A DNA stretch of 64,000 bases from Geomicrobium sp. JCM 19039 (GCF_000698145.1 NZ_BAXB01000001.1:124001-188000); one strand, 5' to 3'; shown: positions 1-8,780, counted from the stretch's first letter. Notes: generated from the sequence alone by a model not told the origin. A program made the numbers and translations.

Positions 1-2
1 CG

Positions 3-272
3 AATTTTGGGGAGACGATTCATGTAGTTGGAAACATACCAGAACTAGGAAGTTGGGATGCGGATCGATCGACTGAGGCGTTTCTTAATCCTGAACATCC
101 TTACTGGTTTTTACCGGTAAGCGTACCGATAAATGAAGAAATTGAATATAAGTTTATTAAGAAGAACGAGCAAGGTGATGTTATTTGGGAAAGTGGCACA
201 AATCGTACGCTCGATACTCCTTCAAATTTCTCAGATGTTAAATTTACTGAAACGGATGTCTTTCAAAACTAA
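3..272 (+). CDS. C-terminal CBM20 starch-binding module (partial gene)
   Basis: Only the last 89 residues are in the window; the gene enters from the left edge. They match a family-20 starch-binding module: ETIHVVGNIPELGSWD carries the G-x4-L-G-x-W motif with the first ligand-stacking Trp, followed by a YKF strand and WESGTNR with the second binding Trp and the usual G-x-N-R. In this family the module is the C-terminal end of secreted alpha-amylases, maltogenic amylases or cyclodextrin glucanotransferases and anchors them on raw starch. The missing part is therefore probably such an enzyme, but the catalytic domain is not visible. The TAA stop lies just before a strong terminator. Confidence 0.85.
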   Translation, partial: NFGETIHVVGNIPELGSWDADRSTEAFLNPEHPYWFLPVSVPINEEIEYKFIKKNEQGDVIWESGTNRTLDTPSNFSDVKFTETDVFQN

Positions 273-280
273 CCGACAAA

Positions 281-315
281 AAAGCAGCAGGTATACAAAA
301 CCTGCTGCTTTTTTT
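281..315. terminator. Bidirectional hairpin terminator
   Basis: A perfect 12-bp stem (AAAGCAGCAGGT at 281-292, ACCTGCTGCTTT at 300-311) with a 7-base loop. T-run on the right and A-run on the left, so it can stop both the CBM20 gene and the convergent acetyltransferase gene. Confidence 0.9.
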
Positions 316-751
316 AATTTAGCGCTCTGCCCCAGCCACTGGCGATTTTTGTGAACTGTTGTGACTCATAAAACTGTTGTGCAAGCAGGCGTTCGTTGCG
401 GTTGCCTGTATTGACAAAAAGCTGATCTGCCCCGATACTCTTGCCCCAATCGTCCGCAGCACTTATGAGAAGAGATGCGATGCCTTTACCGCGATGATAC
501 TCATCGGTGATTAAGGTGACGATTCGAACATATGTCGTGTCTTTTTCATAATACATGCTCGCATGTAAGCCAATCATGCCGAGTATTTCTTTGGAGTGGT
601 GTTCGTGAGTTACATAGGTTCGATAATCAGGATGTGTGGCGAATTTTTGTAAACGTCGTTCCATACGTGAAGTGTTCGTTGGGTAGCCTAATTGGGTCAT
701 CAAATCAGTTACGTAACAACCGTCATCTGCTGTTGCTAGACGTACATTCAT
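314..751 (-). CDS. GNAT family N-acetyltransferase
   Basis: A 145-residue GCN5-related acetyltransferase that should transfer an acetyl group from acetyl-CoA to an amine. Motif A, YHRGKGIASLLI around residues 85-96, supplies the R-x-x-G-x-G/A pyrophosphate loop; the C-terminal QQFYESQQF matches the usual FYxxxGF element. The ATG at 751 is chosen because AAGGAG lies 8 bases upstream; an in-frame GTG three codons earlier (760) overlaps that ribosome site. The gene is convergent with the CBM20 gene and ends in the shared terminator. The substrate cannot be told from sequence. Confidence 0.85.
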   Translation of the reverse strand: MNVRLATADDGCYVTDLMTQLGYPTNTSRMERRLQKFATHPDYRTYVTHEHHSKEILGMIGLHASMYYEKDTTYVRIVTLITDEYHRGKGIASLLISAADDWGKSIGADQLFVNTGNRNERLLAQQFYESQQFTKIASGWGRALN

Positions 752-763
752 TGAAACCACTCC

Positions 764-1429
764 TTAAATATGAAACCGTCGGACGAATTCATTACGCATC
801 GTGCGATTCGCGAATAGCGCCATGCCAATGAGGGTGAGCAGCGCATAAAATGCAGTGATCGCACTCGGCCATAAGACGAGCGACAGAGAGCTTAAGAACA
901 ATAAAACAGGCATAAAGCCAAGAACGATCATCGTCATCATGTACCCTAAGTATTCTCGCCACTTCATCGGTTTGTTCAGAATGATAATCGTAACGATTAA
1001 TGTTGCGCTGATGACGAGAAAGGGAATGACGTAGTGGATCGACCAACGGGTCGCACCTGCAGCAGTATCGAGTACAATGAGCATCGCCGATAATGCGAGC
1101 ACTTGAAAAATAATTTTTGAACCTGCATGTGCACGGGAGAGGATCGTGTGATTGACGAGAAGAAGTACGTACAGCACAGGTCCAACTATATAAAATACCC
1201 AGAGCACGTCCGGTGTTGTCAGCAAATTAATTAACAGCGAGCCGCTAATGATAAAAAGAGCGATAAATAGTGTGACTTTCTGTTTCATGTATCGCTGTTT
1301 TGAGCGATTATGGTAGACCGGATAATGATCGGCGAGTTTTTCTTCTTCAGTCAATTTCCGGCTGCATAGTGGGCAGACTTGCTGTTGAGTTTGCACTTGA
1401 CAGTGTTCGCAATGCTGCAAGGAAATCAT
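764..1429 (-). CDS. DUF6320-type zinc-ribbon membrane protein
   Basis: About 220 residues. The N-terminus carries a small zinc ribbon (CEHC and CPLC, residues about 7-23), followed by a basic cytoplasmic stretch and about six hydrophobic segments. This layout and the position right after a condensation-type acyltransferase match the DUF6320 family as I remember it; the function is unknown. The ATG at 1429 overlaps the stop of the upstream frame, but GGAGG directly abuts it with no spacing, so the in-frame TTG at 1420, 9 bases after GGAGG, is the more likely start. Co-transcribed with the acyltransferase; probably a membrane partner of it. Confidence 0.6.
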   Translation of the reverse strand: MISLQHCEHCQVQTQQQVCPLCSRKLTEEEKLADHYPVYHNRSKQRYMKQKVTLFIALFIISGSLLINLLTTPDVLWVFYIVGPVLYVLLLVNHTILSRAHAGSKIIFQVLALSAMLIVLDTAAGATRWSIHYVIPFLVISATLIVTIIILNKPMKWREYLGYMMTMIVLGFMPVLLFLSSLSLVLWPSAITAFYALLTLIGMALFANRTMRNEFVRRFHI

Positions 1430-2684
1430 CCTCCGTCATTTGAGTAAACTTCGACATCGATCCCTGATATTTCCACAAGTTGCGTGAAGAAAGCACGAAT
1501 CACATCGCTTTCCTCAATCGACCGGGCGAAAGAAATAACAAAGCGGTCGTTAATTGAGCAAATTCCCCCATTTATAGGGCTTTTTTTTGTTGGATACATC
1601 ACCATTTCCATCTGTTCAATCGCTGTGCTCACGTCTTTTGGCAAGGATATGTTGCCGATGTTCGTGAGCGTGATCGTTTTCGTTCGTTCCCCGTAACTTT
1701 TGTAGCCGTAGCGAATGGCTTGATATTTCAAAATCGCTGGTACGAACCGTGCGGTGAGCATGTTTTGTAATTTCACATGGTGGTTCAGACCTTGTTGTAA
1801 TTTCTCTTGCTCTGTTTTTTTCTTTAATTGTTCTACAACTTCTGTGTGAATCATTTCCAGTGATGTTTCTTCAGTCACTTCCATTCCAACGTTCACGACC
1901 GCAAAAAAATTACGCAATGATTTGGAAGGGAAAATGGACCGTAAATTCACGGGGATGGCAATCTTTATTGGTTCACTACGGTTTCTAAATCGCAGCTTTT
2001 CACGATAAATGCTCATAATTAAAACCGAAGTAAGGTAGGTAGTGATTGTACCTGTATTGTTTTCGCCGCTTTTCGTAGTTCAAGTGCACTCATCACTCCG
2101 TGAATCACTACGGTTTCTTCAATCGGTGTTCCTTTTATTTGATAGGCATTTTCTTCCTTCGTTCGTTTCGATGAATCGCTAGACTTGTAGTTCTGATAAC
2201 TATCATCAAGCTCATACTCGCTAGGTGTACCCGATACATCAATGACTGTGCCGTCATTGTTCGGTTGTTCACCGGTTTGATTCAAGTAGTCAAAGACGAG
2301 TGCTTTTAGAAATTCAAGCGCTCCTGTACCATCAGTTACCGAATGAAAGAACTCTACAGAGATTCGCTTTTTGTAATAGAGCACGCGAAATAAATACCCA
2401 TTCGTCTCAATCGGGTCGACGGGTGAGCACGGAAATGTTGATTCTTCTTTAACGAATAATTTCTTGTCATTTTCCACGAGAAAATCCCAAAACACGCCAC
2501 GACCTAATTTCACTGCGAACATCGGGAACCGCTTCATTACGTGATCCAATGATGTTTGCAGCTTGTCCGGTTGTACGTGTTCGTTCATGATCATCGCAAT
2601 GCGAAACACAGATGAATTCGCACGTTCAGATACAGCATGAAAGACTTTCCCGGCATTATCAATTTTATACCACTGGTCCATCAT
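1426..2684 (-). pseudogene. Condensation/alcohol-acetyltransferase-like protein (frameshifted)
   Basis: Two abutting frames (2684-2019, then 2016-1426) together make about 417 residues, the usual length of the alcohol acetyltransferase/condensation-domain family. The first half holds the catalytic H-x3-D-G motif in EFFHSVTDGTGALEF; the second holds the IPVNLRSIFPSKSLRNFF segment typical of the C-terminal half. Adding one T in the run near position 2030 joins them as SLPTLLSVLIMSIYRE. This family transfers acyl groups from acyl-CoA to alcohols or lipids. The start is ATG-ATG at 2684/2681; the second has better spacing from GGGGGAG. The break may be a sequencing deletion. Confidence 0.75.
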
Positions 2685-2844
2685 GCACTCCCCCGAATGT
2701 GTTTATTGTTATCATAGCATTTCCAACTCGCTAACAACATTCACATTTCGAGAAAAAATAGTCAAACAAAAGAGATGATCCATTCGATTTGACACGTTCT
2801 GTACAATGATAAGGAATGAGTAACGGTTAAAAGAGGTGGTTTAA

Positions 2845-3578
2845 TTGTATACGATCGGCACACTGTCCAAAAAAACGGGAGTCACCATCCGTACGTTAGA
2901 TTATTACGATGAGATTGGCTTACTATCTCCTCATAACAAAACAGAGGGAGGGCATCGTTTATATAGTGACGAAGAAGTGTTCAGATTAGAGAAAATACTA
3001 TCGCTGAAATTTTTAGGGTTGTCTCTTGAGACGATACAGTCGTTCATGAAAGAACGAACAACTACGTGGGAAGCTGAACTATCCAGGCAAATGCGAATGG
3101 TGCAACAACAAAAAGAACGGCTAACCCAAATTGAAACAGCGATTCGCAGTGTGCTCTACTCAGTGAAAGTTGAACATGACGTAAACTGGGCTGTCATTTT
3201 TCAAGTGATGAACCTTTATCAAGAAGGGATGATGCCTGCGAACGATACATTGAACCAATACCTTAATAATGAGGAAAAAGAAAGAATGCTTTCTATAAGT
3301 TATGATCAACAGACGGAAGAACAATGGCTCGCGCTTATTCAAGACATTCGTTCTAATCTTCACGAATTGCCGACTTCGACGGTAGCCCAGCAACTGCTTG
3401 ACCGTTGGCTAGCGGGCACGTACGAGATGTATGGTGAGGATAAGCAATTCCTTGGCAAAACGTGGACATGATTGCAAATGAGAGTGAAAGTGTCTTATTC
3501 TATCCAATGACTAAAGAAGTTGTGGAATTCATTACTGCTGCTATGCACGTGAGGGACAAGTCTCACCACCAACTGTAA
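2845..3578 (+). pseudogene. MerR family regulator (C-terminal frameshift)
   Basis: The N-terminal winged helix-turn-helix (MYTIGTLSKKTGVTIRTLDYYDEIGLL, split here only by description) is a clear MerR DNA-binding domain, followed by a coiled-coil dimer helix around residues 80-105 and a ligand-type C-terminal domain. Start is TTG at 2845 behind AGAGGTGG. The open frame stops at 3471, but one extra A in the AAAA run near 3457 continues into NVDMIANESESVLFYPMTK and on to a TAA at 3578, giving about 243 residues. The restored end overlaps the convergent gene by 16 bases. The inducer is not known; no MerR-type target gene is adjacent. Confidence 0.7.
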
Positions 3579-3946
3579 TAAAGAAGCCGAGCATCGCTTT
3601 TAAAGTTAAACAAAGCTAAGATGGTTTTGCACACTTGAGCAGTATACGAAACATCTTGGTAATACCATTCGTCATAGGAAGTCTCTCCAAAAAAAGGACC
3701 AGCTAGGGCGGGCAACGTGTAATGGGAAGTGGAAGGGTCATTTAACGTCTCCGAGCATACGTGGAGTAATTGTTCAAGTTGCTCTCGGGTGACAGGATAC
3801 ATTTTGCAGTCATCTTGTTCATGTTGAACGTTCTCAACAAACCAGCGATGAATGTGATTCGCTTTGCGCCAATAAGCGATTTCTTCGTGGTATACATCAT
3901 CAAAATCATTTCTCTTTTCAACGACTAAATACATATCTAATCCCAA
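3563..3946 (-). CDS. Conserved hypothetical protein, phage/bacterial type
   Basis: The protein begins MYLVVEKR and contains EEIAYWRKANHIHRWF followed by VENVQ, then an acidic stretch and a REQLEQLL helix. I recognise this core as a hypothetical family found in bacteria and phages, with no assigned function. A longer frame reaches 4081, but its N-terminal part (proline- and cysteine-rich, RRRR) does not look like protein. TTG at 3946 lies 4 bases after GAGGTGA and is the best start; the ATG at 3934 is 16 bases away. The gene is convergent with the MerR gene. Confidence 0.6.
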   Translation of the reverse strand: MGLDMYLVVEKRNDFDDVYHEEIAYWRKANHIHRWFVENVQHEQDDCKMYPVTREQLEQLLHVCSETLNDPSTSHYTLPALAGPFFGETSYDEWYYQDVSYTAQVCKTILALFNFKSDARLLYYSWW

Positions 3947-4217
3947 ATAATCACCTCGTCTTCTTCGTATTTCAAGGACAGGTGTGCATAAAGGGCAAAA
4001 GGTTGGGGATAAAGGATCGCAAAGTTGAGGGTTTAAAGAAGTAACAGCTTGAGGTAAGTAAGTCGTGCGAAGGTGACTCACTGACTATTATAAATGTTTG
4101 GGTATTAATTGTGTAGAGGACAAACTACAGATTTATCTGGAGAAAAACATGAACCATGAATAATGTGTATGACGGAGGTTGCGGGGGAAATAGATAAAAG
4201 AGACGAGGAGGGGTTTC

Positions 4218-4655
4218 ATGATTGCATATGTGCAGGCGACGGAAGATGATTTTGACAAGCTATTAGCGCTACGCACGACAGTGATGGCTGACGACTTTAA
4301 GCGACACGAAATTGATGTAAATCGAACGAAGTATTATTTCGCCAAAGCTTTTCAGCCACAATACACATCAATACTGATGCTTGAAAATAATGAAATTGGT
4401 TGTGTTTCAGTACAACCAGGTGAAGGTGGGGAAGATGAGCTAAAACACTTTTATTTGTATCCAAGGTTTCAAGGTTATGGGTACGGAACAGAAGTGTTAA
4501 AGCGAATTATCCGTGAGCAGAGGAAGAATGGGCGAAACCTCACTCTGCACGTGTTCAAAGGAAGCGAAGCCATTCCTTTATACAAAAAACACGGGTTTAA
4601 TGTCGTTGAAGTAGGAGATTTTACCGAACGTCTTAGGCTATCGGTAGCCGAGTAA
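4218..4655 (+). CDS. GNAT family N-acetyltransferase
   Basis: A 145-residue acetyl-CoA-dependent acetyltransferase. Motif A is RFQGYGYGTEVL (residues about 93-104), with the Q-x-x-G-x-G loop; HVFKGSEAIPLYKKHGFNVV supplies the conserved N/S-x-x-A-x-x-x-Y-x-x-x-G-F region. ATG at 4218 follows GAGGAGG at good spacing. It stands alone: the next 1.2 kb carry no gene. It shares only the fold with the acetyltransferase at 314-751. Substrate unknown. Confidence 0.85.
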   Translation: MIAYVQATEDDFDKLLALRTTVMADDFKRHEIDVNRTKYYFAKAFQPQYTSILMLENNEIGCVSVQPGEGGEDELKHFYLYPRFQGYGYGTEVLKRIIREQRKNGRNLTLHVFKGSEAIPLYKKHGFNVVEVGDFTERLRLSVAE

Positions 4656-4883
4656 CGGGGTGGAGGTGCGGTGGGGTCTGCCCGGTTATGTTAGGTAGAG
4701 AAGGGTTTCTAGTGCTTGGCATATAGCGGGGAAGTGTGAACTATATAAGGTGAGCTTTACATTGTTAAATCATTAAAATTACACGAACCGTCACGTTCGC
4801 TTTTGCTCTCTACATAGGTTGAGGTGGTTTTTGCTTACATAAACGCTTGGTTGTACACCGTTTGGGGATTTTTATGAGATCGG

Positions 4884-5226
4884 CGATCTAGATAGAATGA
4901 ACTTAACATTTTCCTAATTGCGCAGTTTGTTCCAACTGGAGCGCAGATTCCAGGCTGAAGTGCCACCGACATGTCGGCTCCAACGGGGCCGAAACGAAAC
5001 CGAACTCGGTTCGGCGCGGCTTGCGCCGACGTCTTGTGGGTACTTCGGGGCGGGGATTGTACAGGTGACCCGGTAATCTGTTCCCGAGTTTATGAGAATA
5101 GACCGCTGTTCTTGCGATTTCCCCCAACTTGAGAACAGTTCGGCCGCAACTCGAGCACAGTTTCCACTTTCCCCAAGCTTACCATTGGTTTTTGAAGAAT
5201 TTCTTTCGTGCAACTTATCTAGATCG
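4884..5226 (-). repeat. MITE-like element, copy 1 (343 bp, 11-bp TIRs)
   Basis: Bounded by CGATCTAGATA at 4884-4894 and its exact complement TATCTAGATCG at 5216-5226. Read on the minus strand, it opens with TCTAGATAAGTTGCACGAAA and AAATTCTTC and closes with GCAATTAGGAAAATGTTAAG and TTCATTCTATCTAG; the same ends are found at 46135-47095. The interior is GC-rich, with small hairpins such as GGCGC/GCGCC. There is no transposase, so it would be non-autonomous. Calling it mobile is inference; the paired ends and multiple copies are seen. Confidence 0.65.
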
Positions 5227-5290
5227 TTTTTTCACGATTTTCTGCACAGGTGATGGCGGCGGCCGTTCATATTGGTAGTTTTTAGAGATA

Positions 5291-5327
5291 AGCGATCTAG
5301 ATCACGCCTCAAATACTCTAGATCGCT
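5291..5327. repeat. Short inverted repeat with element-end sequence
   Basis: AGCGATCTAGA (5291-5301) and its exact complement TCTAGATCGCT (5317-5327) around 15 bases. It reuses the GATCTAGATC core of the ends of the 4884-5226 element, as if two ends were joined with almost no interior. Confidence 0.55.
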
Positions 5328-5566
5328 TTGGAACACCGCTGTTTACCTGACAATGGTCAATCTATGTACGCTCGTTTCTACACTGAACTTCAACCCATTA
5401 TTCTAGCAACCATCGGCACCAAAGGTGCCGAAACAAGATCAGATGGACTTCGGCATACGTTTAGCAAGGATTGAAGGTAATCATTGAGGGTAGGTTTACT
5501 TAAGTACGGGAAATTGCTTTGTATTTGGAGGAAAAGCTAGTTTTTAAGGGGGGGAAGCGTATTGAA

Positions 5567-5603
5567 AATCTGTTTCCAAAGATCATTTATTTGGAAACAG
5601 ATT
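5567..5603. repeat. Perfect 14-bp hairpin
   Basis: AATCTGTTTCCAAA and TTTGGAAACAGATT around a 9-base loop. No T-run follows, so it is not an obvious terminator. ATCTGCTTCC ... TGGAAATAGAT about 80 bases on looks like a decayed second copy. Confidence 0.6.
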
Positions 5604-5866
5604 CACCTATAAATGACCGTTTCCGTCTCATTTTGCTTCCAATCAATGGCTATCTGCTTCCAAACAGGCGGATATGGAAATAGATTCAGTGCTATAAAGA
5701 AAATGAGCCCAACTCTACTTCCAAAGCCTTCTACTGTCGCGCGCTTTGCTGCGCTAGTAGGAACAATACTCGGTAGAATCCCTTGCCTAATAAAGATGAT
5801 GAAAGATACCTGCGATCAGGTGGAACGGGGTTTCGATCTAATCTCTAGACCGCTTTCCTACTAGAC

Positions 5867-6934
5867 TTAGTCGGCAGAGCGGTCATTCATCTTTTTAATT
5901 AAGGAATAGATGTCTTCAGGTTTGTAAAACTCGACGGGTGTCGCGCCTTTTTCGAATGTAAGCTCATCGGCTTCGGCGATGAGTACATATCGTCCGTTTA
6001 GTTTGGCGATGTGTAAGCTTTCACCAAAGTCGGCAAGCAAGCCTTTTACTTCGGTTTCACCGAGCTTTACCTGAATCCGGGCTTCGGGGGTTTGTTCAAC
6101 GATTTGCGCAGATGCTTCGACGACTTGATGGGTTTCAAGGTGCTCATTGATCTCACGCTTATCGCTCGTTTCCCACTCATCGAGGGAACGTTCCCAGTTT
6201 ACTTTTTCTTCGCTTTCTTCTGCAAAGCTCTCTGAAATATGCTCGGTCATCATGCCCTTTACCTGTTCTCTCATCATGACGGGGACGCTGTCTCCGTACT
6301 CAACAAATGCGAGGAAGTCTTGGAAGTAACGAGCATGAGAGGCTTGGTGAATCTTCAGCTCCGCAGGTTGAACCATTCCTTCTTCAATCATGAACGGATA
6401 TTGAATCGACTTCATATTCTTCGTAGTGATGGCGTACTCGATCTTTCGCAAAAGCGTCGATTCGTCGCTAATCGACGCCACCTTTGGTTCGAAATCACAT
6501 TTTAAGATAAATACGAACTCATCGGAAAAATACTTTTTAGGTACAGCTGAAGCCACGAGAAAGACACCGCCACGAACCGCAGCAGTTTCGGTGTATAGCT
6601 TTGCGAAAGTGTTGCTATGTTCAGTGAACACGTCGCTCGTTTCTGCACGTATCGTCTTTTGAAACAATGCGTAATTCGGGTTCGAATCAAGCGGATAGTC
6701 GGCCTCTGTTAGAAATCGTCCAATTTTCGTTGGCACTTGATCGGACTTCGGATGGTGCTCTGCTTTTCGTTTAACAATTTTCTTTAACTCACCGTCGAGA
6801 AAGTCCTTCAGTTCACTTTCGTCAAATTGCTCTTGGTCTAAGGTTTGATAATGTTTATAGTGACGGCTCGCGTCATCGCCACTACCCTCAACTTCAATCA
6901 CATAAAATGATAGAAACTTCACATTAAACTCCAT
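5867..6934 (-). CDS. DUF3900 domain protein
   Basis: A 355-residue soluble acidic protein. MEFNVKFLSFYVIEVEGSG at the start, the SNPNYALFQK region, and DFEPKVASISDES followed by TTKNMKSIQYP agree with the Bacillus DUF3900 family as I recall it; that family has no assigned function. Residues 240-290 are a charged linker, and the last 75 residues form a separate small domain. ATG at 6934 sits behind GAGGTGGG. No signal peptide or membrane segment. It is the first gene of a leftward-reading set after a 1.2 kb gene-free region. Confidence 0.7.
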   Translation of the reverse strand: MEFNVKFLSFYVIEVEGSGDDASRHYKHYQTLDQEQFDESELKDFLDGELKKIVKRKAEHHPKSDQVPTKIGRFLTEADYPLDSNPNYALFQKTIRAETSDVFTEHSNTFAKLYTETAAVRGGVFLVASAVPKKYFSDEFVFILKCDFEPKVASISDESTLLRKIEYAITTKNMKSIQYPFMIEEGMVQPAELKIHQASHARYFQDFLAFVEYGDSVPVMMREQVKGMMTEHISESFAEESEEKVNWERSLDEWETSDKREINEHLETHQVVEASAQIVEQTPEARIQVKLGETEVKGLLADFGESLHIAKLNGRYVLIAEADELTFEKGATPVEFYKPEDIYSLIKKMNDRSAD

Positions 6935-6987
6935 TTAATCCCACCTCTTGATGTACGCAACAAGTATACGCACAGGAAAGGGACAAA

Positions 6988-7337
6988 TCAATGGATGAAT
7001 AATGGAATATATATAAAGATACCAAGCAATGAAATGACAGAAAGAAGTAGCATTCCTTTCCAGCGTTTCCGTCTAAGGATAAGAGTAGAGACAATGATCC
7101 CTTGGATGAAAATTAGCGTAGCGCCACTGACCGTCAAAAGCAATGAACCGGCAAACGCTCCCGCAATATTAATCAGTATACCGAGGGGCATTAAAACGAT
7201 GAGTAGAATGAGGGACGAACTTGTTTTAATTTTTTGAAGAATTTCTTTGCGGTGTTCTTCCGAAAATGTATCAAATTCAACGAGGCAAACCATCCAGTAA
7301 TCATAAGGATGGCGCCAGTTACCGTAATCGCTCTCAT
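6988..7337 (-). pseudogene. Small membrane protein (frameshifted)
   Basis: Starts at ATG 7337, 7 bases after a perfect AGGAGG. That frame reads MRAITVTGAILMITGWFASL, a first membrane segment, then runs off; adding one G at TTGAA near 7270 gives ASLEFDTFSEEHRKEILQKI and continues through three more hydrophobic segments to the stop at 6988. The restored protein is about 116 residues with four membrane helices and a charged cytoplasmic loop. A longer unshifted frame starts further upstream (7431) but has no ribosome site and overlaps a hairpin. Function unknown. Confidence 0.65.
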
Positions 7338-7399
7338 AAAAAAACCTCCTAGAAATGGTTTTTCCATTTGTGAAGGAGTTCAAACGTGCGGTGTAAATT

Positions 7400-7432
7400 T
7401 TTGGCTGTTCGACGCTTTGTCGAACAGCCAAA
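7400..7432. terminator. Strong hairpin below the 7446-7934 gene
   Basis: Perfect 14-bp stem TTTGGCTGTTCGAC/GTCGAACAGCCAAA with a 5-base loop. It lies 13 bases after the stop of the leftward gene. On that strand an A-rich rather than T-rich sequence follows, so termination would not be of the classical kind. Confidence 0.5.
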
Positions 7433-7445
7433 CATGATTGTGTTG

Positions 7446-7934
7446 TCAGTGACGAGCGGCATCACGAACGGCGTGGTTTCGCTCAAAGTTGGTTAGATTC
7501 GTCCCAGCATTAAATGGGGCAAGAGTATCTTGGTCTAACGGTCGATACCGAACATGAAACTCTTCATCGTATTCAGAAGGCTCATCTTCAGTAACGACTT
7601 GCATCCCCCGAATCCACGTTTCCAAATCATAGTTTCCTCGTTCGATAATTTCTGCTAGCATCGACAGCGACTGGGTGAGTTCCGCTAAACAGTCAAGGCC
7701 ATTGCTTAAAATGATGCCTTTGCGCCGTGCTTTCTGAACAGAATGTTCCATTCGATAGGAATTTTGCTGATACCGGAAATCAATTGAGCAGCCAATTCGG
7801 TCCCAGTTAAATTGGAAGTCTTTAATTTTAAGTCGTTTCATCGTCTTTAGAAGTTTACGTTCATACGAATTTTGTTCTTTTAACGGTACCCATTTCAGCA
7901 ATCCTCTCACCTTCCCTCTCTTGTTATTACACAT
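7446..7934 (-). CDS. Conserved hypothetical protein
   Basis: Up to 162 residues, soluble, no signal peptide. The core WVPLKEQNSYERKLLKTMKR, then FQFNWDRIGCSIDFRYQ and HSVQKARRKG, resembles a hypothetical Bacillaceae family I have seen but cannot name. The second half is a helix-rich region (LAELTQSLSMLAEIIERGNY) and an acidic tail. The start is unclear: ATG at 7934 has no ribosome site, while GTG or TTG codons about 8-11 codons in follow GAGAGGGAAGGTGAGAGG. The cysteine and aspartate pattern gives no catalytic hint. Confidence 0.55.
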   Translation of the reverse strand: MCNNKRGKVRGLLKWVPLKEQNSYERKLLKTMKRLKIKDFQFNWDRIGCSIDFRYQQNSYRMEHSVQKARRKGIILSNGLDCLAELTQSLSMLAEIIERGNYDLETWIRGMQVVTEDEPSEYDEEFHVRYRPLDQDTLAPFNAGTNLTNFERNHAVRDAARH

Positions 7935-8060
7935 TTCTGCAAGAACTGAACATCCCCTCTAAATAAGTTTTTACACAAATCGACGGTTTCTAGCATTGCA
8001 CGTTCGCAAAACGCGAAATGTCTACTGCGGAGAAGGTTTTCTTAGAAAGTAGCATTCGAC

Positions 8061-8102
8061 AAAAAAGCGAGAAACCGTCAAAAAAAATGACAGCTTCTCG
8101 CT
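8061..8102 (-). terminator. Terminator of the yojF-bshB2 pair
   Basis: Read leftward: AGCGAGAA ... TTCTCGCT stem with an inner GTCA/TGAC pair, followed by TTTTTTGTC. It lies 8 bases after the bshB2 stop. Confidence 0.85.
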
Positions 8103-8110
8103 TCTAGAAT

Positions 8111-8767
8111 TTATTCATCATCAAACGTAAACGTGTGAAATCGTTCATTCTCCAGACGTTCCACAGCCTCTTTATTTCCTTCACGATATAATCGCTCATG
8201 CTCAGGAAATGTTGCCCCGAACTGTGAATAATGAGCTTTCAACGTTTGAATCTTTTGTTCGATGTACGGTTTGATGGAATAAACCACATCTGGGTTGTCC
8301 TTTGTGATCGCCACGCCCCAAAATCGCGGGCGTGTTTCTTTTGTCATTGAAGCTAGAGCGTTTTTAACAGCTTCCGCTGTTGCATCATGGTCAGGGTGCA
8401 CACCGTGTTCGGGATAAAATGAGATGACGACGGAAGGGTTTAATTCTTGTACAAGGTCCGTTACAACACTTTCCAATACGCCATCTTCTAGGAATTCCAA
8501 TGTTTTGTCGCGAAAACCCATCATACGTAGGTCTGTGAGGCCCATCGCTTTTCCAGCTTCAAGTAACTCCCGCTCGCGAATGTCTCGAAGTGATTCACGG
8601 GTTGCAATTGGCGGGTTCCCAACGTTTCTCCCCATTTCACCGAGAGTAAGACATGCGTAAGTGAGCGGTGTTCCTTTGGCGACTTGCCCTGCCATCGTAC
8701 CGGACACCCCAAAGGCTTCGTCGTCCGGATGTGGAAAAATGACAAGGACATGTGTTTCATCGTGCAT
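8111..8767 (-). CDS. bshB2: Bacillithiol biosynthesis deacetylase BshB2
   Basis: A 218-residue PIG-L/LmbE-type zinc amidohydrolase. VIFPHPDDEAFG near residues 8-19 is the H-P-D-D metal and catalytic motif and HPDHDATAEAV near 120-130 is the second metal/catalytic histidine motif. BshB2 removes the acetyl group from GlcNAc-malate in making bacillithiol, the main low-molecular-weight thiol of Bacillus, and may also act on bacillithiol conjugates. ATG 8767 is 8 bases after AAGGAGG; a longer frame upstream runs into yojF and is not used. The yojF-bshB2 order is the same as yojF-yojG in B. subtilis. Confidence 0.9.
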   Translation of the reverse strand: MHDETHVLVIFPHPDDEAFGVSGTMAGQVAKGTPLTYACLTLGEMGRNVGNPPIATRESLRDIRERELLEAGKAMGLTDLRMMGFRDKTLEFLEDGVLESVVTDLVQELNPSVVISFYPEHGVHPDHDATAEAVKNALASMTKETRPRFWGVAITKDNPDVVYSIKPYIEQKIQTLKAHYSQFGATFPEHERLYREGNKEAVERLENERFHTFTFDDE

Positions 8768-8780
8768 GTTCAATTCCTCC

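Larger units (their letters stand above)
4656..5866. other. Gene-free stretch with repeat element and hairpins
   Basis: No frame here has a ribosome site or recognisable protein. The stretch holds the inverted-repeat-bounded element at 4884-5226, a second short pair of the same end sequence at 5291-5327, a long hairpin at 5567-5603 and a weaker copy of it near 5649-5686. The interior of 4920-5200 is much more GC-rich than the surrounding DNA. Confidence 0.7.

Noticed and set aside
3563-3946. Prophage remnant suggested by the phage-like hypothetical protein
   Set aside because: It stands alone; no integrase, capsid or other phage genes and no attachment repeats are near.
4903-5213. Two leftward open frames of 74 and 99 codons
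   Set aside because: They lie inside the inverted-repeat-bounded element, overlap each other in different frames, lack ribosome sites and have a composition driven by GC-rich repeats.
7338-7431. N-terminal extension of the small membrane protein at 6988-7337
   Set aside because: It would translate through a 14-bp hairpin and lacks a ribosome site, while ATG 7337 has a perfect one.
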